Under the pieces are notes generated by a model. The model worked only from the letters and a program-made list of their open reading frames with translations. It was not told the DNA's origin and did not search any database. Source: a virus. From it: a stretch of DNA of 64,000 bases. The translations under genes were made by a program, and so were the position numbers. Location: positions 1 through 64,000 of the IMG/VR virus record IMGVR_UViG_3300042991_000780, one strand, 5' to 3'. Below are positions 7,593 through 17,141 of this stretch, piece by piece (within the stretch, counting starts at the first letter, position 1; the number at the start of each line of letters is the position of its first letter).

Positions 7593-10583
7593 TTATCCGC
7601 CCAATTGAATTATTCTTTCACATAAATTGTTGATCTGTGCCTGTTGTTCCTGTATTGCTTTTACAAGTAATGGAACTAAATGACCATCATTAATGCTTCT
7701 GATGTCTTCAATTACACAATTACCAATTTTCTCACAACCAATTGCTACGTATTTTGGAAATACTTGTTCAAATTCTTGTGCGACAAATCCATAATTACAA
7801 ATTCTTTTGCAACAATCCCAACTCATTTTTTCTGAATAATTTTCAGTATAATCAAATATAACCGGATTAAGTTCAGTTAATGTGTTAATTGCACATGATA
7901 TTGTGACAACATTTTCTTTAATTCTTGCATCTGATGTTGTATTCCATGCTGTTGAATTTGTGCCATTACAAATTGTACAATCACTGAAGCATCCCTTAAT
8001 TAAGAACGCATTAGCGCAATTAGCAAGAACGAACTTATTGCTTGTTGTTCCACTTGCAGTATTGTAACCAGCACATGTTCCAATCATAATATTTCCAGAG
8101 CCATTACACGTATTATATCCTGCCTCTCTACCGATATATACATTACAAGTACCACCAGTAAGTAATCTTCCTGCAGCAGAACCAATTGCAATATTATTAG
8201 ATAATGTTTGTGCTTGTTCAAGTGAAAGACATCCCATTGCAATATTATAACAACCCGTTCCAGTACTATTTAATGCAAAAGAACCAAGTGCAATATTATA
8301 GCAACCAGTTGTAATATTAGGTGCAGTAGATTGACCAATTGCGGTGTTATAACAACCAGTGGTAATTGAAGTTGATGCACCGTGACCAACAACCGTATTA
8401 CCATCGCCACTCGTTAAATTACAAAGAGCATACTGACCAATACCAATATTAACGCTACCAGTAACAATACAATTACTCATGGCATATCTTCCAATTGCAA
8501 TATTTACCACACCCGTAGTTGCTCCGCATAATGTACCTGTTCCAATTGCAATATTGTATCCACCACTCGTATTAGAATACAATGCATTACTACCAATGGC
8601 GATATTATTTACGCCACTGGTTAGAGTATATAACGTACAATCACCAATTGCAATATTTTTTGTTCCAGTTGCTGTTCCAGAAGTTCCTCTTATGGCATAA
8701 CAACCCATACCAACATTATCGCTACCAGTAATGTAACATCCTGCTCTATATCCAAAAACAATATTATTACTACCAGTTTGATTTGCTGATAATGAATAAT
8801 ATCCAAAAGCAAAATTATTACTACCAGATGTGTTAGCAGCCATACTACTCAAACCCACAGCAAAATTATCATTACCACTTTGCGTGTTACACATTGCATT
8901 CGAACCTATTGCAACATTAGCACGACCAGTTACAGGACCTATTTCAAATGTACCGTTACCTATTGCCACATTTGCTTGTGCGGAAGTAATACCCATACCT
9001 GCTTGATATCCAATAGCAACATTATATGTTCCAACATTTACTTTACATAATGTATTTGATCCTACCCCAACATTACCACTACTACCACTAACATTCATTA
9101 ACGAATATACACCAATACCTATATTATCATTATCATTTCGTGATTTACATATCGCATAACGTCCAATTGCAATATTAGTACAGCCACTTATGCCATTATA
9201 AAATGCATGATATCCAATCGCCACATTAGCATCACCACAAGTTAAACTTGAAGCAGCACAAACGCCATAAATTGTATTATCACATAAAGTTGAACCACTT
9301 GCAACTGTTCCGCAACCAGCAACAGTTGAACCATTAGTTAAATTAGACCAACCAATTCCACCGCCAGTTCCACCAGTTGAAGCAGGACCGCAACTCAATT
9401 TACCCGAACCATCAACATAAACAACACAACCTTCGCCACTTCTTGCTGGAAGTCCTGTAATACACATACAACCATCAACCTTAACCATTTTAGTATCAAA
9501 TTCACCATAAATTAATGAACAGTTACAACAATTTCCTATGTGTAATTTATTTGAACCAGTTTCGTTATATCCAGCACCAACACCAAGTGCAACATTACCA
9601 CTACCACCCGTATTAGAATAAAGTGATAAATTACCAACAGCAACATTATAATTACCTGCTATTTTATTTTTAAGTGATTCTGAACCAAGAGCAAGATTAT
9701 GAAAGCCAGTATTACAACAAAGTGCCTGTGTACCAAGAGCAATATTATTTATGTTAGTTGTTCCAGTGGCAAATGCCATTGCATAATAACCAAGAGCAAT
9801 ATTATAACTGCCAGTAGTATTACAACACAACGCTTCAAACCCTATTGCAATATTATCACTACCCGTTAAATTATTTACAAGTGCTTGATTTCCTAATCCG
9901 ACATTACCACAACCACATGTACTCTGAAGTGCGTTATTACCAAGTGCTATGTTATTACAACCACATGCGCCATAACGAAGTACTTGATAACCAATACCAA
10001 TATTACAACTACCACAAGTATTGCTGGCAAGAGTGTAACAGCCAACACCAATATTATGACTACCCGTTGTAACGTTATAAAGTACTTGATAGCCAATTCC
10101 AGTATTATCTTCACCCGTTGAAGTATTATTTAATACTTGATATCCTAATGCTAAATTTCCAAAACTGAAACTTTTACGTGGCACGCATAGAAATGTAGTA
10201 CCACTAATATTATAATCATTATAACTATCAAACCCATTACCTGTTGCACCAGAAGAAATTACACTACCATTATTGAAAATTAAGGAATTTGATGCTAAAT
10301 TAATAATCGTATTATTTGCTAATATGCCACCAAGACAAACTCTACATCCTGATGTTGTTCCAATACCATTTGTTGCACCAGTTATGCCACCACCAGTTGC
10401 ACCGGAAATTAATATTTTTTCATCTGTTTGAAATATTTGAATTGAACTTCCCGTTGAAGATATTGTTCTAAATTGTAAATTATTTCCACCAGATTTACAT
10501 TTAAAAACACAGGCATCTCCTGCACCAAGATTCTGACCTTGTGTTGTATTGCCAACTAAATTTATGTTTGATCTGTTTCCCAT
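7593..10583 (-). CDS. Tail fibre with YadA-head-like beta-roll repeats and S74 chaperone domain
   Basis: This 996-residue protein carries two long runs of 14-16-residue repeats of the type GSDNIAIGFEALCCNTT. This is the left-handed beta-roll pattern seen in YadA-like trimeric heads and many phage fibres. The C-terminal ~113 residues are a peptidase S74 intramolecular chaperone domain. It starts at SDARIKEN, where the Ser (about residue 884) and Lys (about 889) match the known Ser-Lys dyad. It ends in a coiled coil (VKAIQEQQAQINNL). In this family the domain assists trimerisation and then cleaves itself off at the Ser. The repeats are unusually rich in cysteine. A late-promoter-like motif precedes the ATG. 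Confidence 0.9.
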   Translation of the reverse strand: MGNRSNINLVGNTTQGQNLGAGDACVFKCKSGGNNLQFRTISSTGSSIQIFQTDEKILISGATGGGITGATNGIGTTSGCRVCLGGILANNTIINLASNSLIFNNGSVISSGATGNGFDSYNDYNISGTTFLCVPRKSFSFGNLALGYQVLNNTSTGEDNTGIGYQVLYNVTTGSHNIGVGCYTLASNTCGSCNIGIGYQVLRYGACGCNNIALGNNALQSTCGCGNVGLGNQALVNNLTGSDNIAIGFEALCCNTTGSYNIALGYYAMAFATGTTNINNIALGTQALCCNTGFHNLALGSESLKNKIAGNYNVAVGNLSLYSNTGGSGNVALGVGAGYNETGSNKLHIGNCCNCSLIYGEFDTKMVKVDGCMCITGLPARSGEGCVVYVDGSGKLSCGPASTGGTGGGIGWSNLTNGSTVAGCGTVASGSTLCDNTIYGVCAASSLTCGDANVAIGYHAFYNGISGCTNIAIGRYAICKSRNDNDNIGIGVYSLMNVSGSSGNVGVGSNTLCKVNVGTYNVAIGYQAGMGITSAQANVAIGNGTFEIGPVTGRANVAIGSNAMCNTQSGNDNFAVGLSSMAANTSGSNNFAFGYYSLSANQTGSNNIVFGYRAGCYITGSDNVGMGCYAIRGTSGTATGTKNIAIGDCTLYTLTSGVNNIAIGSNALYSNTSGGYNIAIGTGTLCGATTGVVNIAIGRYAMSNCIVTGSVNIGIGQYALCNLTSGDGNTVVGHGASTSITTGCYNTAIGQSTAPNITTGCYNIALGSFALNSTGTGCYNIAMGCLSLEQAQTLSNNIAIGSAAGRLLTGGTCNVYIGREAGYNTCNGSGNIMIGTCAGYNTASGTTSNKFVLANCANAFLIKGCFSDCTICNGTNSTAWNTTSDARIKENVVTISCAINTLTELNPVIFDYTENYSEKMSWDCCKRICNYGFVAQEFEQVFPKYVAIGCEKIGNCVIEDIRSINDGHLVPLLVKAIQEQQAQINNLCERIIQLGG

Positions 10584-10597
10584 TTTATTTCATTTTA

Positions 10598-10606
10598 TAT
10601 AAATAC
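10598..10606 (-). promoter_or_regulatory. Late-promoter-like motif
   Basis: The coding-strand GAAGTATTTATATAAAATG lies 15 bases upstream of the ATG of the S74 fibre gene (10583) and fits the recurrent consensus. Confidence 0.58.
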
Positions 10607-10613
10607 TTCATTC

Positions 10614-12701
10614 TTATCCTATTATTATTACACAATAATTTGTACCTGTTGCTGGTGCTGTATCGAATAAAACACAAACACAATTTGCGTTTACTCTTTG
10701 AACATCAGTATAAACTGTTGCGTATGGCGATGCTGCTTGTATCACTTGAACCATTACAAATTGTTTATTTAATGCATGGTTTACTGTAAATCCAGTATTA
10801 GAACTATTACCAGTTATTAGTAAACTACAACATTTTCCAAGACTTGCTGTTAAACCAGTCACATAACCAGCGTTAACAAGTGAAAGACATGTATAATTCA
10901 AAGAATAATCATCATAATATTCAACACCCCTAAACCCACTCGTACCCTCAATTCTAATATAATCATTACACATGTCGATTATAGTACACGTTGCACCAGA
11001 AACAGCACCAAGGGATAAATTATTTGCATTTAGTCCTACTTGAGAACACATTGTACCTATCTGACTATCAATACTTATTAATTCATTGGTGGCAAGAAAA
11101 ACTGCACAACCATTTGCCGTGATATTACCTATACACGTAGAACCACTTGACCACATACAAATATTTGTAAGCGGACTTGCACCACCATCACAAGTACCAA
11201 TTGTTAAATCCTGACCAGCACCAAGTATGGTTGTTGTTTCGCATAATGTTCCACCAAGAACTACTTGATTCGTACCATTTACTGATAAACCATTTGTTGC
11301 ACCAGTAATTGTAATACTCGTATCACCACTGACATAAGGAACTTTTTTAACTAATCCACCTGTACTCCACACCAAAATGCTATCAGTACAAGCACCATTT
11401 GTAACTCCGGTGATTTTTAATTGACCGTTAATAACTAAACACTGAGCGGTAAAATCACCATAAACTAAAGGTAATGTTGCATTGTTTGCGATATATAATT
11501 TATTTGAACCAGTTTCGTTTTGACCAGCAAGATAACCGATTGCAACATTACCACAACCAGTCTCGTCACTATATAATGCCCTGTATCCTAATGCTGTATT
11601 ATGATTACCACTAATATTATTATAAAGAACTTCTGTACCAACACCAGTATTGCAGTTACCAATAGTTGTATCATTTAACGCCATTGTTCCGATTGCAACA
11701 TTATTACAACCAATTCCAATATTTTTTCCTGCTTCAACACCATAAAATGAGTTATTACATATTGTCGTTGCACTTGCTGGTGTTCCGCAACCTGCAACCG
11801 TTGATCCATTCGTTAAATTTGACCAACCAAGGCAGACTGCTGCTGTTTGTCCGGTTACATAAGCAACATCAGGAATTGAACGTGCTACATAATTACCACA
11901 ATAATTATCAGCATATCTTAAACCACCGTTTGTGCCACCATCTGTTATTGTTGAAACATTATCAAAACCTAAATTAAAAGAATCTAAATTTGTTATCGAT
12001 AAATCATACGCACCACTATTTCCATCAATGATCGTATTGTTACATAATAATCCACCAAGGCAAACGCTAACCGCATCATCAGTTAAACCATTGCAAGCAC
12101 TAAGACTACCACCAGTAGAGCCAGTTGTTATTATATATCCCGGATACGGTAAAACATATCCGCTTGAACTTGATGTTGCAATAAAAACAGATTTACTAAC
12201 ATGAGAATCACCTGTTGGTGCAATGGCTGTCATTAAACCGTCTGTTAAATCACTTAAAAAATACGTACAACTTGTTTGTAAGCCAGTTAATCCGGTTATG
12301 AATCCGGCTTGTGTTACACAGAATGTGTTTATGTTAACACAACAACTTACAACACCAATTACCTCACCATCATATGTACCATCAGCAATTGCTTTATTAT
12401 ATGTACCGCCACTAAATCCAATGATATCACCAGCAACAAATCCATGTGATGATTGTGTGATTTCTTTTGTTATATTTTCACCTGACGATAATGTTATATT
12501 TTGCCATGTTGCAACACCCTGAGAGTCTGACGTTAAAACTTTGCCACTACCGGGATTTGTTAATATTGATAATGTTGCACCACTGTCAAGTGTAAACTCA
12601 CCATAATTGTGTATGATTGTACAACCAGATAAATGTAATGTTTCACCGGAAAGTTGTTCAAATTTACTATCGCTTAGATTGGGTTTTGTATCTACTGCCA
12701 T
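10614..12701 (-). CDS. Tail-fibre-like protein with beta-roll repeats
   Basis: This 695-residue protein opens with the array's common attachment motif (KPNLSDSKFEQLSG.TL.LSG). It carries a ~120-residue domain closely shared with the next gene upstream (SHGF, GFSGG.YNK.IADGTYDGEVIG, VLPYPGYIITTG) and a block of YadA-head-like repeats (NVAIGYLAGQNETGSNKLYIAN). The end is a small beta domain (FTVNHALNKQFVMVQVIQ) that replaces the S74 domain of its downstream neighbour. The segment DDYSLNYTCLSLVNAGYVTGLTA recurs in other fibres of the window. It is a modular paralogue and probably a trimeric adhesin. Confidence 0.8.
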   Translation of the reverse strand: MAVDTKPNLSDSKFEQLSGETLHLSGCTIIHNYGEFTLDSGATLSILTNPGSGKVLTSDSQGVATWQNITLSSGENITKEITQSSHGFVAGDIIGFSGGTYNKAIADGTYDGEVIGVVSCCVNINTFCVTQAGFITGLTGLQTSCTYFLSDLTDGLMTAIAPTGDSHVSKSVFIATSSSSGYVLPYPGYIITTGSTGGSLSACNGLTDDAVSVCLGGLLCNNTIIDGNSGAYDLSITNLDSFNLGFDNVSTITDGGTNGGLRYADNYCGNYVARSIPDVAYVTGQTAAVCLGWSNLTNGSTVAGCGTPASATTICNNSFYGVEAGKNIGIGCNNVAIGTMALNDTTIGNCNTGVGTEVLYNNISGNHNTALGYRALYSDETGCGNVAIGYLAGQNETGSNKLYIANNATLPLVYGDFTAQCLVINGQLKITGVTNGACTDSILVWSTGGLVKKVPYVSGDTSITITGATNGLSVNGTNQVVLGGTLCETTTILGAGQDLTIGTCDGGASPLTNICMWSSGSTCIGNITANGCAVFLATNELISIDSQIGTMCSQVGLNANNLSLGAVSGATCTIIDMCNDYIRIEGTSGFRGVEYYDDYSLNYTCLSLVNAGYVTGLTASLGKCCSLLITGNSSNTGFTVNHALNKQFVMVQVIQAASPYATVYTDVQRVNANCVCVLFDTAPATGTNYCVIIIG

Positions 12702-12715
12702 TTGTTTCTACTTTA

Positions 12716-12729
12716 TTTATAATAAATAC
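12716..12729 (-). promoter_or_regulatory. Late-promoter-like motif
   Basis: The coding-strand GAGTATTTATTATAAATAAA lies about 15 bases before the ATG at 12701. Confidence 0.58.
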
Positions 12730-12773
12730 TCAAATAGGTGTCAATGCTTTTTATTTTTAAATTATTATAAAGT

Positions 12774-15278
12774 TTATCCAGCAAATGAACCCTTACAAGT
12801 CCAAGTACCAGTTATTCTTCTTTCAAATACCAAATTAGTTCCGCCACTTACATACATTCTCCAACTATTGTTTGTATCTTTATCACCCAAATAGAAATAA
12901 TTTATTCCTGAATTATTTACAATTTCAGTAGTACCACTTACCACTAATCTTTTGTTATTAAATTCACCATAAATTAATGAACAATTTCTACTGTTTGCAA
13001 TATGTAATTTACTTGAACCAGTTTGATAATATCCTGCTTCATAGCCAATACCAACATTATAATTTCCACTATTATTTTGATGCAATGCTTCAAAACCATT
13101 TACAGTATTGCCACTTCCAATAGTATTATAATAAAGTGCACCAGAACCATTTGCAGTATTTTTATTTCCACTTGAATTTGAAATAAGTGAAGTGTATCCA
13201 TTTGCAGTATTATCACATCCAATATTATTACCCCAAAGTGCATACATTCCGGTTGCAACATTTCTAAATCCACTTACATTATTATAAAGTGCAATATGAC
13301 CAATGGCGGTATTTAAACTTCCAAGAGTATTTGAATAAAGTGCGGACTTACCAATAGCAGTATTATAACATCCAGAACTATTTAAAATAAGTGTACAACT
13401 ACCAATGGCAGTGTTACCACTTCCTGTTGTATTACTATAAAGTGCACCTGTACCAATAGCAACATTATCATGACCAGTACTTATACTTAGTCCCGCATAT
13501 ACACCATAAAAAGTATTATTACATATCGTAGTTCCACTACTACATGTTCCACAACCAGCAATAGTTGTACCCAATGATAAACATGACCAACCAATACCAC
13601 CACTTGTACTACCACTTATGAGACCATAACTTAATTTACCCAATGAACTTATATAAATTCCACATGTTTCACCCGATTTTGCAGGAAGTCCACTTAATAT
13701 AATATCTTTTTTTGTTGTTAAACAAATACTACCACCATTTGTTGTTCCACTTCCATTACCTGATTCAATTAAAATATCACCACCATCACAATTAGCAGAA
13801 TTACCTGCACAAATTATTGCATCACCACCACAATCATAAGTTGAACATCCACCTAAAAGTGAAATATATCCACCCTCTTTTCTGCACGAGCATCCCCCAC
13901 AAATTTGAATAGAACCACCAGCACCTGCGGGGTTGAAAGAATATATGTTATTACCACCACATATAAGAACAAATCCACCTGAAGCATTTCCAGTTGACAT
14001 ACCACCTTCAAGCCAAATTTCACCACCAAAACTACAAGCATTTCCCCCGCATAAACGAACACCACCACCCTGTGAACTACAATAATTACAGCCACCAAAA
14101 ATATACACATCACCAGCATCAACCCCAAAAGTCACTGAACAACTACCACAAATATTAAGTATCTGATTACCGCTTGTGCCAGTCATCATAGTAATGCATT
14201 TATTTCCATTAGCAAATTCTAATTTTGAACCATTATATGTTAAACCCGGTTCACTACAAACATGTGTTGAATCAACATAAGTAGCAATTCCATCTGTCGT
14301 TGAACCACACCAAGATATACCACCAGTTCCACCAGTACTTGTACCACCAGTTGTTATTATATATCCCGGATATGGTAAAACCCATCCTGCTGATGTACAT
14401 GTTGCTATTAATACTGCTTTATTAATATGTGTATCTGCTGTTGGTGCAATAGTTGTTAATAAACCCGGTGTTACATCACTAAGAAAATATGTGGTGCTTG
14501 CACTTAAACCCGTTAAGCCAGTTACATAACCTGCTTGTGTTAATTCAAAAGTATTTATGCCACAACACTTGCTTACAATACCAATTACTTCACCATCATA
14601 TGTACCATCGGCAATTGGTTTATTATAAGCACCGCCACTGAAACCAATAACTGTTCCACCTGAAAATCCATGAGATGGTAATGTTATTGATCGGCTAATT
14701 TTTTCTGTTAGTGGTATTGATATTGTACCACCTGCTGTTTTGCCGATTTTTCCTACACTATCAACACATAAATAACAACCAGTACCTGATGGAATATTTA
14801 AAATTGCAAGATTTGGAACAACAACATAATTATTATATGCTGAATTATCTAAACAATATGTATTACCTTCCGGTGGTACATTTCCAATTAATGTTGCGCC
14901 AGTAACATTACTACAAATCACATTATCATTACCACCTAAAATACCACTTCCTTTACCACAAGAAACATTGGTATCTCCAATTGAAATACTATCATTACAA
15001 CATGCTGCAGAACCACAACCAATTGAAATTGAACGTAATCCGGTTGCACATGTGTTATAACCAATTGCTGTAGAATATGAATTAGTATTAGCGTTTAATC
15101 CTATTCTTATTGATGTTGATCCATTGCCAGCATAAAAAAATGGATAACAATTAATTTGATAACCTAATTGTGAGTTAAGAATACCACAGAAATAATTTGA
15201 TCCTGAAAAAATAAAAGTATCACCTGTTTCCTGTATAAATTGTCTGCAACTTATATTGGGTCTGTTATCGTATGCCAT
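12774..15278 (-). CDS. Tail-fibre-like protein with several beta-roll repeat types
   Basis: This 834-residue protein begins with the attachment motif (RPNISCRQFIQETGDTF). It shares a ~120-residue domain with the gene downstream (ADGTYDGEVIG, YPGYIITTGG). It has a distinct region of glycine/cysteine-rich units (GGNACSFGGEIWLEGG), then typical beta-roll repeats (GSGNTAIGSCTLILNSSG). The C-terminal end is a short domain with FYLGDKDTNNSWRMYVSGG and LVFERRITGTW, a signature seen at the end of other phage fibres. A late-promoter-like motif precedes the ATG. Role as an adhesin or fibre is inferred from architecture. Confidence 0.8.
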   Translation of the reverse strand: MAYDNRPNISCRQFIQETGDTFIFSGSNYFCGILNSQLGYQINCYPFFYAGNGSTSIRIGLNANTNSYSTAIGYNTCATGLRSISIGCGSAACCNDSISIGDTNVSCGKGSGILGGNDNVICSNVTGATLIGNVPPEGNTYCLDNSAYNNYVVVPNLAILNIPSGTGCYLCVDSVGKIGKTAGGTISIPLTEKISRSITLPSHGFSGGTVIGFSGGAYNKPIADGTYDGEVIGIVSKCCGINTFELTQAGYVTGLTGLSASTTYFLSDVTPGLLTTIAPTADTHINKAVLIATCTSAGWVLPYPGYIITTGGTSTGGTGGISWCGSTTDGIATYVDSTHVCSEPGLTYNGSKLEFANGNKCITMMTGTSGNQILNICGSCSVTFGVDAGDVYIFGGCNYCSSQGGGVRLCGGNACSFGGEIWLEGGMSTGNASGGFVLICGGNNIYSFNPAGAGGSIQICGGCSCRKEGGYISLLGGCSTYDCGGDAIICAGNSANCDGGDILIESGNGSGTTNGGSICLTTKKDIILSGLPAKSGETCGIYISSLGKLSYGLISGSTSGGIGWSCLSLGTTIAGCGTCSSGTTICNNTFYGVYAGLSISTGHDNVAIGTGALYSNTTGSGNTAIGSCTLILNSSGCYNTAIGKSALYSNTLGSLNTAIGHIALYNNVSGFRNVATGMYALWGNNIGCDNTANGYTSLISNSSGNKNTANGSGALYYNTIGSGNTVNGFEALHQNNSGNYNVGIGYEAGYYQTGSSKLHIANSRNCSLIYGEFNNKRLVVSGTTEIVNNSGINYFYLGDKDTNNSWRMYVSGGTNLVFERRITGTWTCKGSFAG

Positions 15279-15295
15279 AATATATAATTCTTATT

Positions 15296-15304
15296 TATAA
15301 ATAC
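15296..15304 (-). promoter_or_regulatory. Late-promoter-like motif
   Basis: The coding-strand AAAGTATTTATAAATAAG lies 18 bases upstream of the ATG at 15278, right after a terminator. Confidence 0.58.
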
Positions 15305-15333
15305 TTTATGATAAGACTTAATTTATTATAAAC

Positions 15334-15362
15334 AAAAAAAACCCATCAATTTAGATGGGTTT
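15334..15362 (-). terminator. Intrinsic terminator
   Basis: On the minus strand AACCCATC and GATGGGTT pair around TAAATT and are followed by a T run. It lies after the stop of the GT9 gene and before the promoter-like motif of the next fibre. Confidence 0.85.
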
Positions 15363-15391
15363 AGAAAATAACAAAATTAAACTACAAACAA

Positions 15392-16303
15392 CTACTTCTG
15401 CTTATTCACGGCTTCAATAATTTTATTTATGTCGAAAAGATTAACTGTATCATATGGAAATTGTTGAATTTGACCCGAAATATCGAATTGTTCAAGATAA
15501 CTGAATTTATTCAATTCCCTAACATAATTTGCATTTGGGGTTACATTGATATGTTCGGGATATCCGAACACTTCAGGTTTATTTCCAATCCAAACAACAG
15601 TACTTTGAAGATCAAGTGCTGCTGCAACATGCTGTGCAAAACTATCAATAAATAGTCTTTTTGTTGAAAGTGGAAATACCGCATAAAGTTCCCTGTATGG
15701 TAAAGTTAATTGTTCTACCCCCTGTAAATTTGGTTGTTCAGGAGATTTAACATGCAAAATTCTATATGATTTGGCGAAATAATTCACAAGTTTTTGTGCA
15801 ATTTCAATCGGCATATCCCTAAACCATGATTTTTTACTGTATTGCCCCGTAGGAGACCCGCCATGCGTTTGTAACAACATAATTGGTCTGTTATTAGGCT
15901 TAATTTTATCTCTCGCTATTTCGAGTTCTCTGGGGTTTAAATAGATTTTTGGTTTATAACCATCATAAGGAATTCCATACATATCACACCAAGATTGTGT
16001 CAAATGTTTTCTTTGAAGAATGTGGTCTTCCGTATGATAAACTTCCTGACGATATATGATTGTATCTGGATTAATAAAATCATCAAAGAAATATTGCATC
16101 TGACCAAATGTATAAAAGCGAAAAATATCGGGATTATAAAAATAACCACCATCCCAAGCACAAACCACAATTAATTTTCTATCTGGATGTGCTTTCTTTA
16201 TTGCTCTGCAAACTGCCGTAGCCATCACGTTTTTTCCGTGGCCCCCCTCAACATGAAATATAACAAATTTATCGCCTTCTTTTATCGTACCATCGTTCTT
16301 CAT
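15392..16303 (-). CDS. Glycosyltransferase family 9 (heptosyltransferase-like)
   Basis: This 303-residue protein has the GT-B layout of ADP-heptose:LPS heptosyltransferases. The N-terminal Rossmann half has the early glycine-rich loop (VEGGHGKNVMATAVCRAIKKAHP). The C-terminal nucleotide-binding half includes PIMLLQTHGG and a segment where family members bind ADP-heptose (RLFIDSFAQHVAAALDLQSTVVWIG). It lies among fibre genes, is transcribed with an upstream GIY-YIG endonuclease 12 bases away, and is closed by a terminator. The same window encodes most of an ADP-heptose pathway, so the donor may be made by the phage. The acceptor could be a fibre or host glycan; this is inference. Confidence 0.75.
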   Translation of the reverse strand: MKNDGTIKEGDKFVIFHVEGGHGKNVMATAVCRAIKKAHPDRKLIVVCAWDGGYFYNPDIFRFYTFGQMQYFFDDFINPDTIIYRQEVYHTEDHILQRKHLTQSWCDMYGIPYDGYKPKIYLNPRELEIARDKIKPNNRPIMLLQTHGGSPTGQYSKKSWFRDMPIEIAQKLVNYFAKSYRILHVKSPEQPNLQGVEQLTLPYRELYAVFPLSTKRLFIDSFAQHVAAALDLQSTVVWIGNKPEVFGYPEHINVTPNANYVRELNKFSYLEQFDISGQIQQFPYDTVNLFDINKIIEAVNKQK

Positions 16304-16315
16304 AACATACTTTAT

Positions 16316-17026
16316 TTAATTTAAATTATTTTTATATTCCCACTTATAACCATTTGTTTGTGAATAAGTTGGGATTCTTAAACTTTTATTTATTAATTTT
16401 GCACTAATTCCTGTCACTCTTTCTGCTTCGCCTTGACCAATGTATTCAGCAACAAATTCACCTTCCAATGTTTTCTGAATAATCGGAATATTTCTTCTGG
16501 CTGCTCTTCTAAATACAATATTTTCTTTTTTTTGTAAACTTGTAAACCAATAATAATTAGCAGCACTTTTATTAATTCTTTGATTCAATGCTAATGATAT
16601 TTTTGAAATACTAACACCAATATCATTTGATGCTTCAGTAATTGAATCATATTTTCTTACGAAATTACCATATTCATTATAACAATAAACACTTTTTGTT
16701 GGATGAATATAATTACCTTCCATTTCCCCACCATCAGTAACGTTTAGTAATCTATTGGATTTTCGTAATAATGAGATATATTTTCTTTCAAATTCCTTCC
16801 AATTGCTTTCATCACATTCTTCAAGTATAATATAAATGGGTCTTTGTTCATCAATTTTTAATTTACGTATCCATTTATGGACTGGTGCAATTCCCCTTTT
16901 ACTGTCTTGAACATGTTTACATAATCTTTTCCAAACAAATTGTTTTGTTTTTCCAACATATCGAACATTTTCAAGTATTAATTCATTTCTTGGATCAATC
17001 AAACCATAAATATAAACAACACCCAT
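16316..17026 (-). CDS. GIY-YIG homing endonuclease with NUMOD-like repeats
   Basis: This 236-residue protein begins with a GIY-YIG nuclease domain (VVYIYGL at the start, then VRYVGKT and a conserved Arg near WKRLCKH, Glu in EFERKYI). Two C-terminal DNA-binding repeats follow (VYCYNEYGNFVRKYDSITEAS and a second copy around IIQKTLEGEFVAEYIGQGEAE), typical of NUMOD modules in phage homing enzymes. It is free-standing, has its own late-promoter-like motif and is followed closely by the GT9 gene. It is likely a selfish element that spreads by cutting related phages at a nearby site. Confidence 0.85.
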   Translation of the reverse strand: MGVVYIYGLIDPRNELILENVRYVGKTKQFVWKRLCKHVQDSKRGIAPVHKWIRKLKIDEQRPIYIILEECDESNWKEFERKYISLLRKSNRLLNVTDGGEMEGNYIHPTKSVYCYNEYGNFVRKYDSITEASNDIGVSISKISLALNQRINKSAANYYWFTSLQKKENIVFRRAARRNIPIIQKTLEGEFVAEYIGQGEAERVTGISAKLINKSLRIPTYSQTNGYKWEYKNNLN

Positions 17027-17046
17027 TATAATTTTTTATATTTTTT

Positions 17047-17055
17047 TATAAATAC
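17047..17055 (-). promoter_or_regulatory. Late-promoter-like motif
   Basis: The coding-strand CGTATTTATAAAAAAATA lies 21 bases upstream of the GIY-YIG gene start (17026). Confidence 0.55.
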
Positions 17056-17086
17056 GAAAGTAATCAGAAAAAACCTTACATACAAG

Positions 17087-17118
17087 AAAAAAAATGGGAA
17101 TTATTACATTCCCATTTT
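17087..17118 (-). terminator. Intrinsic terminator
   Basis: On the minus strand AAAATGGGAA pairs with TTCCCATTTT and a T-rich run follows. It closes the unit of the small membrane protein gene at 17142. Confidence 0.82.
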
Positions 17119-17141
17119 ATTAATGAATTTTAAATTAAATT

